From the NCBI GenBank assembly GCA_902984215.1, contig CADWAF010000698.1, forward strand, positions 1 through 18,881: 18,881 nucleotides of DNA, given 5' to 3'. This document shows positions 1 through 6,404 of this stretch, piece after piece. The notes beneath the pieces were generated by a model that worked only from the letters and a program-made list of their open reading frames with translations, made no database searches and had not been told where the DNA came from. Position numbers and translations under genes: made by a program. This stretch comes from Willaertia magna (taxonomy: Eukaryota; Heterolobosea; Eutetramitea; Acrasida; Naegleriidae). Numbering within the stretch: position 1 is the stretch's first letter; each line of letters starts with the position of its first letter.

Positions 1-891
1 ATTTGCTTCAATTAATAAACTTAATAAATCATCTCTTTCCATATTTGTATTATTTAATAATTCTATTTTTCTATTTTTAATCATTTCATTTAAATGAAAT
101 TCAACAAATTCTTTTGCTTTTGTAATTTTTAAATAATTAAATATAATTGTTCTTAAATAAGGAAATGATTTTAAAAATTTATATAAAAATAATCCTTTAC
201 TTAATAATAATTCTAATTCTTGTCTAAATTGTTTACCAATTGTAGTAGTATTTCCATTTTTAGTAATATTATCAACAAAGATATTAAAATCAATACCAAA
301 TCCAACTTTACCCAAAACATCTAAAGTAACTAATGCAAAATCATTTAAATTTAAAACATTTCCATTTTTAGTATTGTCATCCACTTGACAACTATCCCAT
401 TGACTAAAAAGTAAATCCATTGACAATACAGTTTGTTTACAAGTAAATTCTAAATTCTTACTACTAAATGCAGGAACACATACTTTATGATGTCTTTTCC
501 ATATTTCCATATTAGGTGCTGATAATATATTTTCAGCAAATAAAGTATATGGATAATAATAATGTAAAGGTTTACAATAAAAATTATTATTTTTAAATAA
601 TTCTTTTAAAATATATTTATCACTAATACAAATTACATTACAAAAAGGAAATGATATTTTAAATATTTTACCAAATTTATTTGATAAATTTAATAAATGT
701 TTAAAATTACCATAATAAATATGTTGTGCTATAAATGGTAATTTAAATGGTGAAAATAGAAATTGAAATCCAACAAATGGAATTTTTAAATCTTTAAAAT
801 AAATATTTTTAATGATTAATAAAAATTGATAAAGAAAATGTAAAAAAAGAAAGAAAAGAGGAAGAAGAAAAAGTATTAAATAGAAGGACAT
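1..891 (-). CDS. Cytochrome P450, N-terminal part (truncated by window edge)
   Basis: A frame of 297 codons without a stop runs from an ATG at 891 down to base 1 and is still open at the edge. The first ~28 residues are an uncharged hydrophobic anchor (MSFYLILFLLPLFFLFLHFL), as in ER-anchored P450s. Residues ~125-145 carry the C-helix region (IWKRHHKVCVPAFS), and a following LDVLGKVGFGIDF segment is typical of eukaryotic P450s. The last visible residues (ERDDLLSLLIEAN) are the usual lead-in to helix I, so the oxygen-binding motif, ExxR and the haem Cys loop lie outside the window. Expected role: haem-thiolate monooxygenase on the ER facing the cytosol; substrate unknown. Odd point: the C-helix WxxxR/K position is His135 (W131, K, R, H, H). 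The gene is head to head with the peptidase at 921. Family call is confident, subfamily unknown. Confidence 0.88.
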   Translation of the reverse strand, partial: MSFYLILFLLPLFFLFLHFLYQFLLIIKNIYFKDLKIPFVGFQFLFSPFKLPFIAQHIYYGNFKHLLNLSNKFGKIFKISFPFCNVICISDKYILKELFKNNNFYCKPLHYYYPYTLFAENILSAPNMEIWKRHHKVCVPAFSSKNLEFTCKQTVLSMDLLFSQWDSCQVDDNTKNGNVLNLNDFALVTLDVLGKVGFGIDFNIFVDNITKNGNTTTIGKQFRQELELLLSKGLFLYKFLKSFPYLRTIIFNYLKITKAKEFVEFHLNEMIKNRKIELLNNTNMERDDLLSLLIEAN

Positions 892-920
892 TTGTTGTTG
901 TTTTTTAATTTGTTTTTTTT

Positions 921-3335
921 TTGTTGAGTGTTATAAAGATCTTGTGGTTTTTAGGAGTTTTGTTTTGGTTGAGTGATTTGTTGTTGTTCGTTTTTGGTAT
1001 TGAAATATGGAAAATATCTTGTAAAAGTAAAAATAATAAAATTACAATAGAAAGAAAAGATGCCTATTTTTGGTTAAAAGATAAATCCAATCAAAAAGTA
1101 ATTGATTATTTAAATAAAGAAAATGAATATTGTAATGAAAAAACAAAACATTTAGAATCTTTACAAAATCAATTATTTGAAGAAATTAAAAATAGAATTA
1201 AACAAACAGATGAAACTGTTCCATATAGAATAAATAATTATTATTATTATAGTAAAACTGAAGAAGGAAAACAATTAAGAATTTATTGTAGAAAAAAAAT
1301 TAAAAATAATTTAGAAAATATAATAATTACAAATATAGATAATGATATATATTTAGAAAAAGAAGAAGAAATATTATTAGATTTAAATAAATTACAAGAA
1401 GAATTAAAAGTTGATTTTTTAACTTTAGGAATATTTAAAATTTGTCCAAAAACAGAAAATTTATTAGTTTATTCCATTGACACAAATGGAAGTGAATTTT
1501 ATGATGTTTATTTTTATAATTTAAAAGAATCTAAATTTTTAAATTTAAAAATAAATAAAGATCAACATGTTGGTTGTAATTTTGAATTTTTAAATGAAAA
1601 TATTTATTTTACACAATATGATACTACACATAGACCTTATAGAATTTATAAATATAAAATACCAAATTTAAATGATTTAGTTATAAATAGAAATGATTGT
1701 AATGAATTAATTATTAAAGATAATGAATTTGTTAAATTAATTTATGAAGATTTAGATGAAAGATTTTTTGTTTCTATTTATAAATCACTTAGTCAAGAAT
1801 ATTTATTTATAGATTCTTCATCTAAAATTACTTCAGAATTATACTTTTTAAAAATTAAAGATTTAAATAATAATTTGGATCATTTTAAATTAATTAAAAA
1901 GAGAGAACAAGGATTAGAATATTATGTATGTCAAAAAGATGAATATTTCTATATTTGGCATAATTTAAATGAATTTATTAATTTTAAATTAATTAAAGTA
2001 CCAATTATAGATATTATTAATAATAATGAAAATATATTTTTAAAAAAAGAATATGAATATATTCCATATACAGATAATTTCTACATTGAAAATGTAATTG
2101 CCTTTAAAAATCATTTAACTATATTTGGTAGAAGTGAAGGTGTACCACAATTAATTATCATCCCATCACCTTCATCATCACTACCAAATAAAGAAGAAAA
2201 TGAATTAAATAAAGAATTAAATAATAGATATCAAGTAACATTTCCAGAACCATCTTATGAATTATATCCTATTCATAATAGAGAATTTAATTCAAATAAA
2301 ATTAGATTTATTTATTCATCATTTATTACACCTGAAACTACATTTGATTATGATATGAATAAAAAAGAATTTATTAAATTAAAACAAGATGAAGTATTAG
2401 GTAATTATAATCAATTAAATTATAAAATGAAAAAGATTTTTGCAAAATCACGTGATGGTCATACTGACATTCCAATTAGTTTAGTTTATAAAATTAATAA
2501 TTTAACAAATATAGATAATTTAACAAATAAGGATAATGATTTAGATTTAAATGGTAATCATCCATTATTATTATATGGATATGGAAGTTATGGAGCTACA
2601 ATAGATGCCTATTTTAGTCATTCTATAATTAGTTTATTAGATAGAGGATTTATTTATGCAATTGCTTCCATACGTGGAGGTGCCGAAAATGGTAGAAAAT
2701 GGTACAATGATGGTAAATTATTACAAAAAAAAAATACCTTTTATGATTTTATAGATTCAGCAAAATATTTAATTAAAGAAAAATATACAAATAAAAATAA
2801 ATTAGCTATATATGGTGGAAGTGCAGGTGGATTATTAATTGGAGCATGTTTAAATTTTAATCCAAATTTATTTAAATCTGCAATTTTACAAGTTCCTTTT
2901 GTGGATTGTGTAAATACAATGTTAGATGCTAATTTACCTTTAACAGTAACTGAATATGAAGAATGGGGTAATCCTAATGAGAAACATGTTTATGATTATA
3001 TGATGAGTTATTCTCCATATGATATGATTGATAATATTCATTTAGATAATAGTACTAATATGGATAGTACTACTAATTTAGAAAAGAAAACATTTCCATC
3101 CATTTTAATTGATCAATCATTAAATGATACTAGAGTTGGATTTTGGGAAGGAACTAAATATTGTGCTAAATTAAGATATCATTTATTAAAGAATAAATTA
3201 TTAGATAAAGAACCATTTATATTATGTAAAACAAATATGGGAGCTGGACATGGTGGTAAAAGTGGTAGATATGAAAGATATAAAGAAATTGCATTTCGTT
3301 ATGCATTTTTAATTGATCAATTAACAAATAATTAA
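921..3335 (+). CDS. Oligopeptidase B-type serine peptidase (family S9A); start unresolved
   Basis: Cytosolic-type S9 peptidases of this kind cut short peptides after Arg or Lys. Numbering below counts codons from 921. The N-terminal ERKDAYFWLKD (~residues 44-54) matches the R-x-D-x-Y-x-W-L-R-D opening of oligopeptidase B. A beta-propeller region follows, then the alpha/beta-hydrolase domain (GYGSYG; RGGAENGRKW). Catalytic residues are Ser634 in GGSAGG, Asp736 in LNDTRVGFWE and His777 in GAGHGGKSGR. TEYEEWGNP carries the two Glu of the basic-substrate pocket, which separates it from prolyl oligopeptidase. The length exceeds the usual ~700 because of Asn-rich insertions near residues 530-545 and 710-725. 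There is no in-frame ATG before ~residue 470: codon 921 is TTG and an in-frame TAA lies at 906-908. Codons 921-1005 use TTG for Leu, unlike the TTA-rich body, so this hydrophobic stretch may be untranslated or be an unrecognised exon. A possible poly(A) signal AATAAA is at 3375-3380. Confidence 0.85.
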   Translation: MLSVIKILWFLGVLFWLSDLLLFVFGIEIWKISCKSKNNKITIERKDAYFWLKDKSNQKVIDYLNKENEYCNEKTKHLESLQNQLFEEIKNRIKQTDETVPYRINNYYYYSKTEEGKQLRIYCRKKIKNNLENIIITNIDNDIYLEKEEEILLDLNKLQEELKVDFLTLGIFKICPKTENLLVYSIDTNGSEFYDVYFYNLKESKFLNLKINKDQHVGCNFEFLNENIYFTQYDTTHRPYRIYKYKIPNLNDLVINRNDCNELIIKDNEFVKLIYEDLDERFFVSIYKSLSQEYLFIDSSSKITSELYFLKIKDLNNNLDHFKLIKKREQGLEYYVCQKDEYFYIWHNLNEFINFKLIKVPIIDIINNNENIFLKKEYEYIPYTDNFYIENVIAFKNHLTIFGRSEGVPQLIIIPSPSSSLPNKEENELNKELNNRYQVTFPEPSYELYPIHNREFNSNKIRFIYSSFITPETTFDYDMNKKEFIKLKQDEVLGNYNQLNYKMKKIFAKSRDGHTDIPISLVYKINNLTNIDNLTNKDNDLDLNGNHPLLLYGYGSYGATIDAYFSHSIISLLDRGFIYAIASIRGGAENGRKWYNDGKLLQKKNTFYDFIDSAKYLIKEKYTNKNKLAIYGGSAGGLLIGACLNFNPNLFKSAILQVPFVDCVNTMLDANLPLTVTEYEEWGNPNEKHVYDYMMSYSPYDMIDNIHLDNSTNMDSTTNLEKKTFPSILIDQSLNDTRVGFWEGTKYCAKLRYHLLKNKLLDKEPFILCKTNMGAGHGGKSGRYERYKEIAFRYAFLIDQLTNN

Positions 3336-3580
3336 TATTTATTTATTTGTATGTTTGTATGTTTTATATATATTAATAAAATTATTTTTTATAACAATAA
3401 TGCATAGACTGTACAGTGGTCATAATAGAACCGTTTACAAAAATTAAAAGTTCATTCATACTACTTTATTAAGACTGCAGACTGTGCTGAACCATTAAAT
3501 ACCATATAACCATATAAAAAAGGCGCATGTCAATACAAATAATAACCAAATAAAAAAAAAATAACAACAATAATACCGAA
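3336..3580. other. Intergenic spacer with 10-bp palindrome
   Basis: No gene is seen in these 245 bases. The spacer holds the presumed 3' end of the peptidase transcript (AATAAA at 3375-3380), a perfect palindrome ACTGTACAGT at about 3408-3417, and the promoter of the ubiquitin-like gene. Confidence 0.4.
3513..3520 (+). promoter_or_regulatory. Candidate TATA box of the ubiquitin-like gene
   Basis: TATAAAAA followed by AGGCG lies 61-68 bases before the ATG at 3581 and stands out by being followed by a GC-containing stretch. In DNA this AT-rich the match can easily be chance. Confidence 0.3.
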
Positions 3581-3829
3581 ATGCAAATTTATGTCAAGTT
3601 ATTGACTGGTAAAACCATAAGCATTGAAGTAACAACAAATGATACCGTTGAGTTTGTAAAACAACAAATTGAAGAACTAGATGGCTTTCCAATCGATAGA
3701 CAACATTTAGTATTTGCCGGAAAACGATTAGATTCCAAGAGAACTTTAAGTGAATATAATATTCAAAAAGAATGTCTTCTTTATCTTGTAATACCATTTA
3801 GAGGTGGCTGTGGTTCTTTAAATTATTGA
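3581..3829 (+). CDS. Divergent single-unit ubiquitin-like protein with 6-residue tail
   Basis: 82 residues that align to ubiquitin without gaps over all 76 positions, with about 45 identities by hand count. The start [16 protein letters not shown] around Lys48, the [10 protein letters not shown] segment with Lys63, and the final RGG are all kept. Lys6, 11, 27, 48 and 63 are present; position 29 is Gln and 33 is Leu. The hydrophobic patch is mild: Leu8, Val44, Val70, with Tyr at 68. Arg72, which the ubiquitin E1 reads, is Pro, and Arg42 is His. After Gly75-Gly76 come CGSLNY, so a protease would have to expose the diglycine. Conserved ubiquitin loci are normally polyubiquitin or ribosomal fusions and nearly invariant, so this is a ubiquitin-like modifier or relaxed paralogue, not the housekeeping gene. 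It ends in TGA. Expression is unproven. Confidence 0.85.
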   Translation: MQIYVKLLTGKTISIEVTTNDTVEFVKQQIEELDGFPIDRQHLVFAGKRLDSKRTLSEYNIQKECLLYLVIPFRGGCGSLNY

Positions 3830-3900
3830 TTTAAATCAATTCATACATACATAAAATTTAGAACAAACTTCTTTGTAATAATTGTTTTAACAAGTTTACC

Positions 3901-4138
3901 ATTATTGTAAAAAATCTTATAAAATTATTTGTTCTAAAAATTCTCCCGTTTCAATTCTTTCTTTCATTTCATTCAGTTGCTTTTCATTTACAAAACATTT
4001 ATTATTTAAACCAAATTCATTTAATTTTTTCATTTTCAATTAATAATTTCCTTTAAAGTTTTTAAATTTTTAAAATATTCACATTTTAATTTGTTATTAT
4101 AAAAAAAAGTTAAACTTTCTAAATTTGTTAAAATTAAG
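3901..4138 (-). pseudogene. Inverted relic of the F-box/LRR gene 3' end
   Basis: Read on the minus strand, this stretch matches the C-terminus and 3' flank of the gene at 4496-6274. The last ~37 residues (KMKKLNEFGLNNK ... RIETGEFLEQIIL, stop at 3917-3919) correspond to the KMKKLNKFSVNNK ... RIEKGEFLEQIL end of the intact gene. The match continues beyond the stop through GATTTTTTACAATAA. Upstream, a second piece (NLESLTFFYNNKLKCEYFKNLKTLKE) resembles the LRR rows near residues 335-365 of the intact protein. The two pieces are joined in different frames with intervening rows missing, and the junction reads TAT TAA TTG where the gene has TAT TTA TTG. No F-box or start exists. It is a truncated, deleted copy in inverted orientation about 0.36 kb from the live gene's start. 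Confidence 0.75.
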
Positions 4139-4495
4139 AGAAATTAAGAATTAACTGTCCCAAATTCTAATCAGCAGCAAAAGAGTTTTACCAAACACTT
4201 TTTTATGAACTATTTACAAAAAATTAACTACGTGACAATTATTACTCACACTAGCTTTTAGATTTTGTGGGAAGTTTTGCCAGTGTTTGGGATAGATTAA
4301 TAATCAAATTTATTTGCAACCAACAAGAAGTTTTTCAGCCACTGTTCTACTATTTTTTAAATATATTGTTGTACCTTGAGTGTTAGCATAATTTATACAA
4401 TGAATGGATTATAATTAGCACAACATGAAACACGCAATACAATTATTTAACAAAAAAAATTAAAAATTTAAAACTTGACAAAAATTTAAAAAAAA
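4139..4495. other. Non-coding spacer upstream of the LRR gene
   Basis: No open frame or RNA gene is visible. The only structure is a 9-bp inverted repeat, CCAAACACT at 4191-4199 and AGTGTTTGG at 4282-4290. The last ~60 bases before the ATG are an A-rich leader without G+C-rich elements. Confidence 0.4.
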
Positions 4496-6274
4496 ATGGA
4501 GCATTTCTTAACAACAGACATTCTATTAATTATTTCAGAATATTTAAATGATATAAATGATTATTTAAATTTATTTCAAATAAATAAATTTATTTATAAA
4601 AATATTTTAAAAAATAATGAAATTATTTTACAAAATAAATTATTTAAAGAATTTACAATTTATTTAAATGATAAATTAGAATTACCAAATTATTTATTTC
4701 AATTACAAAATTTAAATATTGTAATAAATGATAATAATTTATTTTGTAATTTTTTACAAAAATTTAAACATTTAAAATATTTAGAAATTGAAAATTTAAA
4801 TAATTTTATTTTTCCAAATTTAGAATTTTTAGAAGAATTATTTATTAAAAATTGTAATTTAGAAATTTTAACTTTACAAAATTTACAACACAATTTAAAA
4901 ATTTTAACTTTACAAGAATGTAATTTAAATGATGATTGTTTACAAAATTTAAATAATTTACAAGAATTATCTATTTTTAGCTGTCAAGAAATTTCTGGAA
5001 TTTTTTTACAAAACTTTACAAAATTAAATAAATTAAATATTAAAAATTCTTTAAATAATTTTTTTAATTTAAAATTTATTGAAAATTTAATTAATTTAAA
5101 ATATTTAAATATTTATGAAATGAACTTTTCAGTTTATTGTAATTTATATTTTAATTTTAATTTATTAAAAAAATTAACAAATTTGGAAAATTTATTTATT
5201 GTAGTTAATGAAATTATTGTAACGGATTTAAATTATTTTAAAAATTTACAAAATTTAAAAATTAAAGGAAATTTTTTAAATGAACCTTTACAAAATTCTT
5301 TACAAAATTTAAAAGAATTAAATGTTAATTTTTGTAAAAAATTTAATGGAGAAATTTTATATAATTTACCAAATTTAGAAAAATTAAGTATTAACCAAAC
5401 TGGTACCAAAGAAATTTATTTAAAAAATTTAAAAAATTTAAAAGAATTGGACTTTTCAAATTGTAATGAATTGACCGGAGAATTTTTATTAAATTTATCA
5501 AATTTGGAAAGTTTAATTGTTGATTACAATGAACATTTAAAAGATGAATATTTTGTAAATTTAAAAAAATTAAAAAAATTAAATATTTTTGACTGTTTCG
5601 CTTTAGAAGGAAATTTTTTACAAACTTTACAAAATTTAGAAAGTTTAACTGTTGGTGACATTACAATAAATGATAAAACTTTACAAAATTTACAAAAGTT
5701 AAAATTTTTAGATATTTTATATTGTCAAAATATTAATGGTGAATTTTTATTAAATTTATCAAATTTAGAAACATTATATTTACAAAATATAAATAATTTA
5801 AAAGATGAATATTTTTTAAATTTAAATAATTTAAAATTACTAAAAATAGATTCATGTGAAAATTTTACTGGAATATGTTTACAAAATTTACAAAATTTAA
5901 CAGATTTAACTATTTGTCATTCCAATTTAATTAATGATAATTATTTAAATAATTTACAAAAATTACAAAAATTAAATTTAAATTATTGTAACGACATTTA
6001 TGGAAAATGTTTTAATTTTTTAAAAAATTTAAAAGAATTAACTTTATGTAATATTGAGAATTTAAAAGATGAAATTTATTTAAATAATTTAATTAAAATT
6101 AATCATTTATTTATTAGAAATTGTCCTGAAATTATTAAAAAGGGAAATTATTTATTGAAAATGAAAAAATTAAATAAATTTAGTGTAAATAATAAATTTT
6201 TTTTAAATAGAAAGAAAGTCAATGAAATTAAAAAAAGAATTGAAAAGGGAGAATTTTTAGAACAAATTTTATAA
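4496..6274 (+). CDS. F-box protein with leucine-rich repeats
   Basis: 592 residues. Residues ~3-40 (LTTDILLIISEYLNDINDYL...NKFIYKNIL) have the F-box pattern, which in other proteins binds Skp1 in SCF ubiquitin ligases. From ~70 to ~555 there are about twenty LRRs of 23-26 residues, of the cysteine-containing FBXL/AMN1 type (NLKELDFSNCNELTGEFLLNLSNLE and similar rows; only short parts are representative). Such repeats form a curved solenoid that selects a substrate. The tail (~560-592) is basic and charged. Two adjacent units of 87 residues (~329-415 and ~416-502) repeat each other, sharing a 26-base identical block that starts at 5480 and 5741. Leucine is almost all TTA. The start ATG follows an A-rich leader, and a poly(A)-like AATAAA lies at 6286-6291. 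An inverted relic of its 3' end lies at 3901-4138. The substrate is unknown, and the F-box call is weaker than the LRR call. Confidence 0.85.
   Translation: MEHFLTTDILLIISEYLNDINDYLNLFQINKFIYKNILKNNEIILQNKLFKEFTIYLNDKLELPNYLFQLQNLNIVINDNNLFCNFLQKFKHLKYLEIENLNNFIFPNLEFLEELFIKNCNLEILTLQNLQHNLKILTLQECNLNDDCLQNLNNLQELSIFSCQEISGIFLQNFTKLNKLNIKNSLNNFFNLKFIENLINLKYLNIYEMNFSVYCNLYFNFNLLKKLTNLENLFIVVNEIIVTDLNYFKNLQNLKIKGNFLNEPLQNSLQNLKELNVNFCKKFNGEILYNLPNLEKLSINQTGTKEIYLKNLKNLKELDFSNCNELTGEFLLNLSNLESLIVDYNEHLKDEYFVNLKKLKKLNIFDCFALEGNFLQTLQNLESLTVGDITINDKTLQNLQKLKFLDILYCQNINGEFLLNLSNLETLYLQNINNLKDEYFLNLNNLKLLKIDSCENFTGICLQNLQNLTDLTICHSNLINDNYLNNLQKLQKLNLNYCNDIYGKCFNFLKNLKELTLCNIENLKDEIYLNNLIKINHLFIRNCPEIIKKGNYLLKMKKLNKFSVNNKFFLNRKKVNEIKKRIEKGEFLEQIL
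5480..6000 (+). repeat. 87-residue (261-nt) supra-repeat inside the LRR gene
   Basis: The block GAATTTTTATTAAATTTATC (26 identical bases in all) begins at 5480 and again at 5741, 261 bases later. Both copies continue as LKDEYF.NL..L..L.I..C....G..LQ.LQNL in the protein. This points to an internal duplication of three to four LRR rows; the end of the second unit is approximate. Confidence 0.55.
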
Positions 6275-6404
6275 AGATTTTTTACAATAAAATAAAAAAC
6301 CAATTACTTATTTTGTAATCTTATTTATCCATATTAAAGTAAATACTTTTTGAAAAAAATATCTAATTCAATAATTCGATGAATGGGAAAATAAAAGATG
6401 ACTA

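Noticed and set aside
1021..1054. A 30- or 34-nt intron giving the peptidase an ATG at 1007
   Set aside because: Ending at 1050 in the 921 frame creates a TAA at the junction, and joining from the ATG at 1007 gives the wrong frame. Ending at 1054 restores a frame but deletes the Arg that matches the family's R-x-D-x-Y-x-W-L motif.
4496..6274. CRISPR-like or satellite array from recurring ACAAAATTTA-type words
   Set aside because: The repetition follows LRR codons (QNL) in an open reading frame with variable spacing.
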